This document shows, piece after piece, positions 1-8,218 of a stretch of DNA of 64,000 nt; position 1 is the stretch's first letter, and every line of letters starts with the position of its first letter. The notes under the pieces were generated by a model. The model had not been told where the DNA came from, ran no database searches, and worked only from the letters and a program-made list of their open reading frames with translations. Source of the DNA: Bordetella genomosp. 13 (lineage in GTDB: Bacteria > Pseudomonadota > Gammaproteobacteria > Burkholderiales > Burkholderiaceae_B); assembly GCF_007679965.1 (NCBI RefSeq), contig NZ_VEHL01000005.1, forward strand, positions 124,001 through 188,000, given 5' to 3'. A program made the position numbers and the translations under genes.

Positions 1-36
1 CCAGGCGTATGCGCGTGCAGCGCGAGACGGGGATGT

Positions 37-1524
37 TCAGGCGTGCTGCGCGGCGCGGGCCAGCGACGCGGCGTGCGCGCCGCCGATGCGGCCGAGCACC
101 GCGCCCGCGGTCAGGCCGATGCCGCCGGCATACTTGACGTAGTAAAGGCCGCCGACCATCTCGCCGGTGGCATACAGGCCGGGCAGCGGCTGGTCGTTGC
201 CGTCCAGCACCTGGCCATGGGGGTTCACCTTGACGCCGGCATAGGTGCACGTGATGCCGCAGGTGACGGCATACGCCACGTAGGGGGCGGTATCCAGCGG
301 CTGGGCCCAGTTCGACTTGGGCACGGCCAGGCCGCGCGTGCCGCGGCCGTCCTTGAGCGCGGGGTTGAAGGGCACGTCCTGGTCGATGGCGGCGTTGAAC
401 TCGCGCACGGTCTGCAGGAACCCGCGCGGGTTGATGCCGTCCATCTGTTCGGCCAGCGCTTCCAGCGTGTCGGCCTGCAGGCGGGTGGCGTGCCTGACGC
501 GGTATTCGTCGGGCAGCAGGCCGACCGTCCTGGCGTCGAACACCTGCCAGGCCACGGAGCCGGGCTGCGCCAGCACGCGCGCGCCCATGCCCGAATAGGT
601 GTAGTTGCGGAAGTCCAGGCCTTCGTCGACGAAGCGCCGGCCGTCGGCGTTGACCACGATGCCGAGGTTGAAGTAGTTCTTCTGCTGGTTCAGCAGGTTG
701 ATGTCGCCGAACGCGGGCGCGTTCAGGTCGTAGAACACCGCATGGCAGCCGGTCCAGTTGCCGTGCGCGGCGGCGCCGGCGCCGATCGCCATCTCGATGC
801 CATCGCCGGTGTTGTAGCGCGAGCCTCGCACCTTGGCGAGGTCCCAGTTGGGGCCCAGGTACTGCGCGCGCCAGCGCACGTTGGCATGGAAGCCGCCGGT
901 GGCCAGCACCACGGCGCGGGCCTGCAGCGTGTCGACCTGGCCGTTCCGTTCCAGCGTGATGGTCCAGGTGTCGCCCGTGCGTTGCAGACCGCAGGCGCGC
1001 GTGCCGTAGCGCAGGTCCAGGCCCAGCTTCCCGGCGCGCGCGTACAGCGACTGCATCAGGCCGAGGCCGCCGCCGGAGACTTCCACGGTGAGTCCCCCCC
1101 AGAACCTGTTCTTGCCGTCCACCTTGAAGGACTGGCGCCCATAGATGGGCAGGAAGCGCACGCCATGGCCGCGCATCCACATCATGGTGGGAAAGCTCTG
1201 GCTGACCACGGTGTCGAGCACGTCGGCGTCGGCGCGGTAGCCGCTCATGGCCACCGCCTCGTCGTAGAACTGTTCCTCGGTATACGTGCCGAAGTCGCTG
1301 TTGGCGAACTCGTCGTCGCTGAGGTCGGGCATCAGCGTCTTCAGGTCGTCATTGCCCTTGTAGGCAATGCGGAACGCGCCGCCGGTGAAGGCGGAGCTGC
1401 CGCCGCGGCTGGCTTCGGGCGCGCGTTCGACGACGACCACCTGGGCCCCGGATTCGTGCGCCGACAGGGCGGCGCACAGGGCGGCATTGCCGCCGCCTAT
1501 GACCGCTACATCGCAGGCTTTCAT
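37..1524 (-). CDS. FAD-dependent dehydrogenase, TcuA / fumarate-reductase flavoprotein type
   Basis: The protein has 495 residues. A Rossmann FAD-binding motif (VIGGGNAALCAALSA, about residues 9-23) opens it and a second FAD-contact stretch ending in GGIGLTAGAVLGRIGG lies near the C-terminus. This is the layout of the fumarate reductase/succinate dehydrogenase flavoprotein family. The overall pattern resembles the tricarballylate dehydrogenase TcuA group, which oxidises carboxylic acids in the cytoplasm and passes electrons to a partner. The start ATG at 1524 has GGGAG seven bases upstream. It is the last gene of a minus-strand unit behind the reductase at 1658-2734 and the Bug protein at 2737-3729, so it probably acts on the acid captured by that binding protein. 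No TcuB-like partner lies in the window. The flavoprotein family is certain; the substrate is inferred and could be another hydroxy- or keto-acid. Confidence 0.85.
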   Translation of the reverse strand: MKACDVAVIGGGNAALCAALSAHESGAQVVVVERAPEASRGGSSAFTGGAFRIAYKGNDDLKTLMPDLSDDEFANSDFGTYTEEQFYDEAVAMSGYRADADVLDTVVSQSFPTMMWMRGHGVRFLPIYGRQSFKVDGKNRFWGGLTVEVSGGGLGLMQSLYARAGKLGLDLRYGTRACGLQRTGDTWTITLERNGQVDTLQARAVVLATGGFHANVRWRAQYLGPNWDLAKVRGSRYNTGDGIEMAIGAGAAAHGNWTGCHAVFYDLNAPAFGDINLLNQQKNYFNLGIVVNADGRRFVDEGLDFRNYTYSGMGARVLAQPGSVAWQVFDARTVGLLPDEYRVRHATRLQADTLEALAEQMDGINPRGFLQTVREFNAAIDQDVPFNPALKDGRGTRGLAVPKSNWAQPLDTAPYVAYAVTCGITCTYAGVKVNPHGQVLDGNDQPLPGLYATGEMVGGLYYVKYAGGIGLTAGAVLGRIGGAHAASLARAAQHA

Positions 1525-1657
1525 CGTAAGTCTCCCATCTGTCTGGCATCGGCGTTCGAGGTGCGCCGAAGAGCTTCAGGGAGATTGTGCGGGGCGTGCG
1601 GAGACGGGGGAACGCCGCCGGGCCGAAAGTGTTCTTCGATTTAATTGAACGGCGGAA

Positions 1658-2734
1658 TCAGCGTCCGCCCTGCACGGCGCGCGCGTACTGCACGGGCCAC
1701 GCGGTGGGCGCGTCCAGCGCCGCGGCGGCGCGCAAGGGCCAGTACGGATCGCGCAACAGCTCGCGCGCCAGGAACACCATGTCGGCCTGGCCCTGCCGGA
1801 GAATGTCTTCGGCCTGGTTGGCCTGCGTGATCAGGCCGACCGCGGCCGTCGGAACGCCGGCCTCGCGCCGTATGCGCGCGGCGAAGGGCACCTGGTAGCC
1901 CGGCGCCGCGTCGCCGCGCGAGGCGGGCAGGATCGAGCCGCTGGAACAGTCCACCAGGTCGACGCCCAGCGCTTTCATGCGGCGCGCCAGCTCAACGGAC
2001 TGCGGCAGGTCCCAGCCGCCCTCCAGCCAGTCCGTCGCGGACAGGCGCACCATCAGCGGAAGCTCGGCGGGCCAGGCCTCGCGCACGGCGGCGGCGACCT
2101 CCAGCGGGGCGCGCACGCGGTTCTCGAACGCGCCGCCGTAGCGGTCGGTGCGCCGGTTGGCCAGCGGCGACAGGAACTGGTGCATCAGGTAGCCGTGCCC
2201 CATGTGCAGTTCCACGCCGCGCATGCCGGCGGCCAGGCTGCGGCGCGCGGCGCGGGCAAACAGATCGGCGACGTTCGCGATGTCCGCTTGCGACATCGAT
2301 TCCGGCAGCGGGTACTCGTCGTTGAAGGGCACAGCGCTGGACGCCTGCACCGGCCAGCCGCCTTGCTCGATCGGCACCGCGCGCCGGCCCTCCCAGGGCA
2401 CCTGCGTGGAGCCCTTGCGGCCCGCGTGCGCCAACTGGATGACGGGCACGGCACCCTGGTCGGCGATGAACGCCGCGATCGGCCGCAGCGCGGCCGCCTG
2501 CTCGTCGTTCCAGATGCCCAGGTCGGCCTGGGTGATGCGGGCTTCCGGCGACACGGCCGACGCCTCGAACATGACCATGCCGGCGCCGCCGACGGCGCGG
2601 CTGCCCAGGTGCACCATGTGCCAGCTGTCCGCCAGGCCGTCCCGGCTGCAGTATTGGCACATCGGCGCGACGCCGATGCGGTTCTTGAATTCGACGCCGC
2701 GCAGCCGCAAGGCAGAGAACAGGATGCTGGCCAT
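1658..2734 (-). CDS. NADH:flavin oxidoreductase, old yellow enzyme family (YqjM/NamA type)
   Basis: This is a 358-residue FMN TIM-barrel protein. It carries the YqjM-subgroup N-terminal motif PMCQYC with its redox-tuning Cys, the substrate-binding histidines and barrel segment HMGHGYLMHQFLSPLANRRT, and a C-terminal phosphate-binding region (AVGLIT...FLARELLRDP). Such enzymes reduce alpha,beta-unsaturated carbonyl compounds with NAD(P)H in the cytoplasm. The ATG at 2734 lies two bases past the stop of the upstream Bug gene, so translation is probably coupled; a larger open frame continues upstream but overlaps the Bug gene in another frame. With the flavoprotein downstream it suggests reduction or oxidation of an unsaturated carboxylic acid. 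The family is secure; the physiological substrate is not known. Confidence 0.9.
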   Translation of the reverse strand: MASILFSALRLRGVEFKNRIGVAPMCQYCSRDGLADSWHMVHLGSRAVGGAGMVMFEASAVSPEARITQADLGIWNDEQAAALRPIAAFIADQGAVPVIQLAHAGRKGSTQVPWEGRRAVPIEQGGWPVQASSAVPFNDEYPLPESMSQADIANVADLFARAARRSLAAGMRGVELHMGHGYLMHQFLSPLANRRTDRYGGAFENRVRAPLEVAAAVREAWPAELPLMVRLSATDWLEGGWDLPQSVELARRMKALGVDLVDCSSGSILPASRGDAAPGYQVPFAARIRREAGVPTAAVGLITQANQAEDILRQGQADMVFLARELLRDPYWPLRAAAALDAPTAWPVQYARAVQGGR

Positions 2735-2736
2735 CG

Positions 2737-3729
2737 TCAGTCCACCGTGACGTGGGCGTCGCGCACCACCTTCTTCCATTTTTCCGTTTCGCTGGCCAGG
2801 TACTGCCCGAACTCGGCCGGCGTGCTGCCCAGCGGATCCAGCCCCAGTTCGGCGAAGCGCTTCTGCAGCGCATCCGACTTCAGCGCGCGCAGCACGGCGT
2901 GGTTCATGGCGTCGACGATCCCGGGCGGCGTGCCGCGCGGTGCGACCAGGCCATACCACGGGGTGACGTCGTAGCCGGGGGCGCCGCTTTCGGCCAAAGT
3001 GGGCACGTCGGGCAGCACGGGCACCCGTTTCGTGCTCGTCACGCCCAGCGCGCGTACCTGTCCCGACTGCACCCGCGGCACGGCTGCGCCGACGCCGTCG
3101 ACCATGAGGGAGACCCGGTTCGGGATCAGGTCGGTGTAGGCGGGCGCGGTGCCCTTGTAGGGGATGTGGGTGATCTCGACGCCGGTCATGTACCGCAGTA
3201 CCTCGGTGGCCAGGTGCGCGGAGCTGCCGGCGCCGGCCGAGGCGTAGGATACCTTGCCGGGATTCGCCTTCGCGTAGGCGATGAACTCCCGCAGCGTCTT
3301 GAAGGGTGCCTGCGTGCTGGCCAGCAGGATGTGCGGCGCCTGCGCCACCAGCGCGACGGGCGCGAAGTCGCGCAGATTGTCGTAGGGGATGTTCTTGTGC
3401 AGGCTGGCATTGACCGCCAGTACGCTGAAAGGCGCCATCATGTAGACGTAGCCGTCGGGCGCGGCCTTGGCCGTGGCCTCGGCGCCGATGATGCCGCTGG
3501 CGCCCGGCCGGTTCTCGACGACCACGGGCTGGTGCAGTTCGGTGCTCAGCTGTTCGGCCACCGCGCGCGTCATCAGGTCCAGGGTCGCGCCGGGCGTGAA
3601 CGGCACGATGAAGCGGACCGGACGGTCGGGGTAGGCCGCGGCCGCCGTCGTGGCCGCACAGGCCGTCAACAGCGCGCCGGCGATGCCGCGCAGCAGGGTC
3701 GCCCGCGTGGCGGACAAGATGCTTTTCAT
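2737..3729 (-). CDS. Bug/TctC-family tripartite tricarboxylate transporter substrate-binding protein
   Basis: The protein has 330 residues and begins MKSILSATRATLLRG. A hydrophobic signal follows, ending LLTAC, which fits a lipobox, so this copy may be lipid-anchored rather than freely periplasmic. The mature part opens YPDRPVRFIVPFTPGATLD and contains VVENRPGASG and HIPYKGTAPAYTDL, which are Bug-family signatures. These periplasmic proteins capture organic acids such as citrate-like or aromatic carboxylates. No TctA/TctB membrane partner is nearby, as is common for Bordetella-type Bug genes. It is the first gene of the minus-strand unit 3729-37. A perfect inverted repeat about 117 bp upstream of its start (3846-3864) is a likely LysR operator. 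The ATG at 3729 was chosen because the signal peptide begins there; upstream codons lack signal character. Confidence 0.9.
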   Translation of the reverse strand: MKSILSATRATLLRGIAGALLTACAATTAAAAYPDRPVRFIVPFTPGATLDLMTRAVAEQLSTELHQPVVVENRPGASGIIGAEATAKAAPDGYVYMMAPFSVLAVNASLHKNIPYDNLRDFAPVALVAQAPHILLASTQAPFKTLREFIAYAKANPGKVSYASAGAGSSAHLATEVLRYMTGVEITHIPYKGTAPAYTDLIPNRVSLMVDGVGAAVPRVQSGQVRALGVTSTKRVPVLPDVPTLAESGAPGYDVTPWYGLVAPRGTPPGIVDAMNHAVLRALKSDALQKRFAELGLDPLGSTPAEFGQYLASETEKWKKVVRDAHVTVD

Positions 3730-3845
3730 GATGGCTCCTCGTTCCTCGCCCGCGCACTGCGCACGGGCGGCGCGCCTGTGCCGGCGCGGTCGGGGCAAGT
3801 ATGGGACGCGACGCGGCGTGCAGGGGACGCAGTGGGCAAACGCCA

Positions 3846-3864
3846 GGTTTCCGCTTTGGAAACC
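3846..3864. promoter_or_regulatory. Inverted repeat, probable LysR-type operator of the Bug-OYE-TcuA-like operon
   Basis: The sequence GGTTTCC-GCTTT-GGAAACC is a perfect 7-5-7 inverted repeat containing GTTTC-N7-GAAAC, with the T-N11-A spacing typical of LysR sites. It lies between the LysR stop and the Bug gene start. The same GTTTC-N7-GAAAC arrangement recurs at 4867-4883 in the LysR/aldolase divergent promoter. Binding by the adjacent LysR protein is inferred. Confidence 0.6.
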
Positions 3865-3886
3865 GGCGAAGCGGCGCGGGACGCGC

Positions 3887-4849
3887 TCAGTCGGCGGGCG
3901 GCCCGGCCTGGTCATCGGCATCCGGCAGCCGCCACACCGTTTCCGCCGACAGCGCCCATTCGGGCGGCCGCTGCGCCCAGTCCTTCAGGAACTCGAGCAG
4001 GTGCCGCACGCGATGCGTCATGTTGCGCCGCGTGGAGAACACGGCACTGATGTCCAGCTCGTCGGGCCGGTACTCTGGCAGCACGGCCTGCAGCGTGCCC
4101 TGCTGCAGGGCATCGGCCACCATGTAGTGCGGATGCAGCGAGATGCCGGCGCCCGTCAGCGCGGCTTCCTTCAGCGAATCCCCCAGGTTGGATCGCATGG
4201 AGCCGCGCACCTTCACCTCGCAGTCCTCGGGCCCGCTGAAGCGCCATATGCTGCTGGCGGACTTGACGGTGTGCACCAGGCAGTTGTGCTGCCGCAGGTC
4301 CTGCGGCGCGCGCGGCGTGCCGTGCGCCGCCAGGTAGCGCGGCGAGGCCACCAGGCTTTGCGGCACGCGCAGCAGCGGCACCGCCACGTAGCTGGCGTCG
4401 TCCAGCGAGGGCGCGATACGGATGGACAGGTCCAGCGCGTCGGCCACCAGATCGGAGCGTCCGTCGTCGTACACCATCGTGATCTCGATGTCGGGATACT
4501 GGTGCGTGAAATGCGCCAGCACGCGCGTCAGGTGGTAGGCGCCGAACGAGGGCGGGGTGCCGATGCGGATCGAGCCGCGCGGCAGCAGCACGGCGTTGCG
4601 CACGTCGCCCTCCAGCGCCTCGTAGCGGTCCAGCAGGTCGCGCCCGCCCTTGAGCACGCGGGCGCCGGCCTCGGTCAGGGCCAGGTGTTTCGAGTTGCGC
4701 TTGAGCAGCTGCGTGCCCATCTGCGCCTCCAGCGCGGCCACGTACTTGGTGACGGTCGCCTTGGACAGCGACAGTTGCACCGATGCCTTGATGAAGCTGC
4801 CGCATCGCGCGACCTCGGCGAATACCTGCAGGCAACGCAGTCTGTCCAT
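3887..4849 (-). CDS. LysR-family transcriptional regulator
   Basis: The protein has 320 residues. The N-terminal winged helix-turn-helix (MDRLRCLQVFAEVARCGSF, then ASVQLSLSKATVTKYVAALE) occupies about residues 1-60, followed by a LysR effector-binding domain (about 90-295) containing RGSIRIGTPPSFGAYHL. It is transcribed away from the class II aldolase gene at 5002, the classic layout of a LysR activator and its target. A GTTTC-N7-GAAAC inverted repeat lies 18 bp upstream of its start, so it probably autoregulates and controls the divergent operon. A second copy of that site in front of the Bug operon suggests control of both arms of the cluster. The co-inducer is probably the imported acid or a metabolite of it, but it is not identifiable from sequence. 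Confidence 0.92.
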   Translation of the reverse strand: MDRLRCLQVFAEVARCGSFIKASVQLSLSKATVTKYVAALEAQMGTQLLKRNSKHLALTEAGARVLKGGRDLLDRYEALEGDVRNAVLLPRGSIRIGTPPSFGAYHLTRVLAHFTHQYPDIEITMVYDDGRSDLVADALDLSIRIAPSLDDASYVAVPLLRVPQSLVASPRYLAAHGTPRAPQDLRQHNCLVHTVKSASSIWRFSGPEDCEVKVRGSMRSNLGDSLKEAALTGAGISLHPHYMVADALQQGTLQAVLPEYRPDELDISAVFSTRRNMTHRVRHLLEFLKDWAQRPPEWALSAETVWRLPDADDQAGPPAD

Positions 4850-4866
4850 GAATGTCTCCCCTGAAC

Positions 4867-4883
4867 GTTTCTATTTTTGAAAC
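4867..4883. promoter_or_regulatory. Inverted repeat in the LysR/aldolase divergent promoter
   Basis: GTTTC-TATTTTT-GAAAC is a 5-7-5 inverted repeat with T-N11-A geometry. It lies in the 152-bp divergent gap, just upstream of the LysR start codon. It shares its half-sites and 7-bp spacer length with the repeat at 3846-3864. It probably serves for autoregulation and activation of the plus-strand operon. Confidence 0.6.
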
Positions 4884-5001
4884 TTTGGATTGTCGATTAG
4901 GGGGTCTGGCGGGTCAAGAAAGGGCTTAAATTGCCACCCAAGCCACCGATTCCGGAAACGCACGCTAGCGTGATCCGGACGAAACCCTAAAGGAGACCAG
5001 C

Positions 5002-5808
5002 ATGCTGACCGGGACTTCCCTCGCCCAGGCGGACGTCGTCAGGGCGTCCGTGACGCCGGAAGAATGGGCGGTACGCGTCGACCTGGCCGCCGCCTACCGG
5101 CTGGCCCACGAGTTCGGCTGGGCCGACATGATCTACAACCACATCTCGGCACGCGTGCCCGGCGCGGACGAGCATTTCCTCATCAATCCGTTCGGTTTGG
5201 CCTACGACGAGATCACCGCGTCCTCGCTGATCAAGGTGGATCTGCAGGGCAACATCGTGCATGCGCCCGATCCGCAGTATTCGATCAACCTGGCGGGCTA
5301 CGTGGTGCACAGCGCGGTGCATGAGGTGCGGCACGACGCGCTGTGCGTGATCCACACGCATACCGTGGCCGGCATGGCCGTGGCGGCGCTCAAGTGCGGC
5401 CTGCTGCCCCTGTGCCAGACGGCCATGCGCTTCGCCGACATCGCCTACCACGAGTACGAGGGCGTGTCGCTGGACAACGACGAGCGCCTGCGCCTGCAGC
5501 GCGACCTGGGCGGCAGCGACGTGATGATCCTGCGCAACCACGGCCTGCTGGCGGTGGGCCGCTCGATTCCCGAGGCCTTCAACAACATGTACCGCCTGGA
5601 GCGGGGCTGCCAGGTGCAGGCCATGGCCATGGCCTGCAACACCGAGCTGCAGATGCCGCCCGAGGACGCGCTGCGCAAGGCCAACGCGCAGATGAAGACC
5701 AACAAGGCCGCCGCCTACGCGGGCGGCCCGGCGCCGGCCTTCGGCGTGATGGAGTGGCCCGCCTTGCTGCGGCGCCTGGACCGCAGGAATCCGGGCTATC
5801 GTGACTGA
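5002..5808 (+). CDS. Class II aldolase/adducin-family protein
   Basis: The protein has 268 residues and a class II aldolase fold. Metal-binding histidines are visible in HTHTVAGMAVAAL (about residues 117-129) and in the later RNHGLLAVG segment; AYRLAHEFGWADMIYNHIS is the usual N-terminal signature. Family members are zinc-dependent and cleave or decarboxylate sugar- or hydroxyacid-type substrates in the cytoplasm. It is the first gene of the plus-strand operon 5002-11336, opposite the LysR gene. An AAGGAG stretch stands about nine bases before the ATG. The next gene, a D-2-hydroxyacid dehydrogenase, overlaps or nearly touches its 3' end. The combination suggests handling of a hydroxylated C4-C6 acid. 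The family is secure; the substrate is unknown. Confidence 0.88.
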   Translation: MLTGTSLAQADVVRASVTPEEWAVRVDLAAAYRLAHEFGWADMIYNHISARVPGADEHFLINPFGLAYDEITASSLIKVDLQGNIVHAPDPQYSINLAGYVVHSAVHEVRHDALCVIHTHTVAGMAVAALKCGLLPLCQTAMRFADIAYHEYEGVSLDNDERLRLQRDLGGSDVMILRNHGLLAVGRSIPEAFNNMYRLERGCQVQAMAMACNTELQMPPEDALRKANAQMKTNKAAAYAGGPAPAFGVMEWPALLRRLDRRNPGYRD

Positions 5809-5833
5809 TCGGCCACACAGCGAGCATTCCGAC

Positions 5834-6862
5834 ATGACCGACCGAGCCTTCTGCATGCTGGTGTCCCGGCCCGTCGCCGAGGCCGCGGCGACGCTGCTGT
5901 CCGAGAGCTGTGCCCAGGAAGGCCTGCGGGCCGAGCTGCTCGTCCACGACGTCGACCATCCGCTGGACGCGCGCGACCTGGAGCGCGTCGAGGCCGCGCT
6001 GCTATCGGTGGACATCATCGGCGAGTCGAGCAAGACGGCGCTGGATCCGAATCTGTCGGCGTTCGTCGCCGCGCTGGCCGCCGCCCCGTCCTTGAAGTGG
6101 CTGCAGGTGTGCTCGGCGGGCATGGACCGTCCGTTCTACGCGGACCTGGCCGCGCGCGGCGTGCGACTGTCCAGCGGCGCGGGCACGAACGCCACGGCCG
6201 TCGCCCAGACGGCGGTCACCGGCGTGCTGGCGCTGGCGCGCGACCTGCCGCGCTGGCAGGCGGCCCAGCGCGCGCATCGGTGGCAGCCGCTGCGCGGGGA
6301 ACTCACCCCGCGCGCGCTGGATGGACAGCATGCCTTGGTGGTCGGCATGGGCGAGATCGGTGTGCAGATCGCGCGCACGCTGGTGGCGCTGGGCGTCGAG
6401 GTGACGGGGCTGACCCGCACGGCGCGCGCCGCGCCGTTCGAGGGCCGCCTGACGGTCTATGGCGAGCTGGACGCGCTGCTGCCCGGCGCCGACTGGCTGA
6501 TCCTGGCCTGCCCGCTGACGGACGACACGCGGCACCTGGTCGATGCGCGCCGCCTGGCGCTGCTCAAGCCCGGCGCGCGCGTCGTCAACGTGGCGCGCGG
6601 CGAGGTCATCGACGAGCCGGCGCTCATCGCGGCGCTGCGGGCGGGCACGCTGGCCGGCGCGCACCTGGACGTGTTCGCGGTGGAGCCGCTGGCGGAGGAG
6701 TCGCCGCTGTGGGACCTGCCGAACGTGCTGATCTCCGCCCATAGCGCCGGCAATTCCACCGGGCACCAGCGCAACGTGACCGCGCTGTTCGCACGCAACA
6801 TGGCCCGCTACGCGCGCGGGCAGCCGCTGATCAACGAGTGGCGCCCGCCCAGGGCGACCTGA
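5834..6862 (+). CDS. D-2-hydroxyacid dehydrogenase (NAD-dependent)
   Basis: The protein has 342 residues from the ATG at 5834; an in-frame GTG at 5801, overlapping the aldolase stop, would add 11 residues. The nucleotide-binding motif is VVGMGEIGVQIA, followed by the family pattern LKPGARVVNVARGEVIDEPAL, which carries the active-site Arg. A catalytic His stands in ISAHSAGNSTG near the C-terminus. Such enzymes interconvert 2-keto and D-2-hydroxy acids using NAD(P)H. The gene sits between the aldolase and the metallolyase-type gene, so it probably works on an intermediate of the same route. Neither candidate start has a strong ribosome-binding site, so the exact start is uncertain. Confidence 0.88.
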   Translation: MTDRAFCMLVSRPVAEAAATLLSESCAQEGLRAELLVHDVDHPLDARDLERVEAALLSVDIIGESSKTALDPNLSAFVAALAAAPSLKWLQVCSAGMDRPFYADLAARGVRLSSGAGTNATAVAQTAVTGVLALARDLPRWQAAQRAHRWQPLRGELTPRALDGQHALVVGMGEIGVQIARTLVALGVEVTGLTRTARAAPFEGRLTVYGELDALLPGADWLILACPLTDDTRHLVDARRLALLKPGARVVNVARGEVIDEPALIAALRAGTLAGAHLDVFAVEPLAEESPLWDLPNVLISAHSAGNSTGHQRNVTALFARNMARYARGQPLINEWRPPRAT

Positions 6863-6967
6863 CAACCCCCATCGTCCCGGTCTGCATCGTCCGCGTCCTC
6901 CAGGCGCGGGCTGCGGCCGCTCGCGCCCGCGCGTCGCGCAATGACGCATTCCTTTGTGGAGAACCCC

Positions 6968-8188
6968 ATGGATTTCATCCCCGAGAACGGCCGTTGGCCC
7001 AGTCCCTTCAATCAGGCGGCCGATCCCGCGGCCCTGGCCGGCAGGCGGATACGGATCGCAGACTGCACACTGCGCGACGGCGAGCAGCAGGCCGGCATCG
7101 TGCTCAACAGCGACGACAAGGTCGCCATCGCCCGCTCGCTGGATGCCTTGGGCGTCCACGAGATCGAGGCGGGCACCGTGGCCAGCAGCCAGGAAGACCG
7201 CGAGGCCATCGGCCGCATCGTGCAGGCGGGGCTGAACGCGAAGATCAGCGTGCTGTGCCGCGGCATCAACGGCGACATCGACATGGCGCAGGACGTCGGC
7301 GCCTGGGGCGTGCGCCTGAGCTTCCCGGTCAGCGACATCGAGCGCGAGTACAAGCTCAAGGGCGTCAGCGAAGACGAGTACCTGGCGCGCGCGCTGGCCC
7401 TGGCCGAGTACGCGGCGAAGAAGAACCTGGCGGTCATCTTCAGTCCCTTCGACACCACGCGCGCCAGCCTGCCCTTCCTGCGCCGCATCGCGGCCGAGTT
7501 CGCGCGCGCCGGCACGGTCGACCGCGTGCGCATCGTGGACACCACGGGCTGCGCGCTGCCGCAGGCGATCTCGATGCTGGTGGACGAGGTCGTCACGGCG
7601 GGCGACGGCATTCCCGTGGAGATCCATTGCCACAACGATTTCGGCCTGTCCTGCGCCAATACGCTGGCCGGCGTGCAAGCGGGCGCCGACTACGTCTCCA
7701 GCACCATCAACGGCATCGGCGAGCGCTGCGGCAACGCGTCCACCGAGGAAGTCGTCATGGCGCTGGAGATCCTCTACGGCTACGAGACCGGGCTGCGCCT
7801 GGAACGGCTGAAGGGCATCTCGCAAGAGGTCGAGACCTTGACCGGCATCCGGCTGAGCCCCAACAAGGCGGTCGTGGGCGAAAACGCCTTCCGGCACGAG
7901 GCCGGCATGGTCGTCGCCGGGCTGCTGAAGAATCCGTTCACCGCAGAGTCCTATGCGCCCGAGATCGTCGGCCAGCAGCGCGGCATCCTGCTGGGCAAGA
8001 AGAGCGGCGTGGTTTCAGTGCAGCACAAGGCGCTGCAGCTCGGGCTGGAGGTGCCCGAGCACGCCCTGGCGCCCGTGCTGGAGGCGGTCAAGGCGGACGC
8101 GGTGCGGCTGCGCCGTTCGCTCGATGACGACGAGTTCGTCCGCGTCGTGCACGCCACCCTGGCCGACCTGCCGCGCGCGCCGCAATGA
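6968..8188 (+). CDS. DRE-TIM metallolyase: isopropylmalate/homocitrate synthase family
   Basis: The protein has 406 residues. The DRE motif is present in IADCTLRDGEQQAG, the metal-binding HCHND segment in VEIHCHNDFGLSCANTL, and NGIGERCGNAS completes the pyruvate-carboxyltransferase signature. These enzymes condense an acyl-CoA with a 2-keto acid, or run the reverse lyase reaction. At this length it lacks the regulatory LeuA allosteric domain, which favours a homocitrate-synthase-like or catabolic role over leucine synthesis. The ATG at 6968 was chosen because GGAG stands seven bases upstream; an ATG at 6941 would add nine residues. It lies within the plus-strand acid-degradation operon, 105 bp after the dehydrogenase and 30 bp before the dioxygenase. 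The specific acyl donor is not known. Confidence 0.88.
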   Translation: MDFIPENGRWPSPFNQAADPAALAGRRIRIADCTLRDGEQQAGIVLNSDDKVAIARSLDALGVHEIEAGTVASSQEDREAIGRIVQAGLNAKISVLCRGINGDIDMAQDVGAWGVRLSFPVSDIEREYKLKGVSEDEYLARALALAEYAAKKNLAVIFSPFDTTRASLPFLRRIAAEFARAGTVDRVRIVDTTGCALPQAISMLVDEVVTAGDGIPVEIHCHNDFGLSCANTLAGVQAGADYVSSTINGIGERCGNASTEEVVMALEILYGYETGLRLERLKGISQEVETLTGIRLSPNKAVVGENAFRHEAGMVVAGLLKNPFTAESYAPEIVGQQRGILLGKKSGVVSVQHKALQLGLEVPEHALAPVLEAVKADAVRLRRSLDDDEFVRVVHATLADLPRAPQ

Positions 8189-8218
8189 GCCATCCCTCCA
8201 TACGCTTAGGAACCATCC

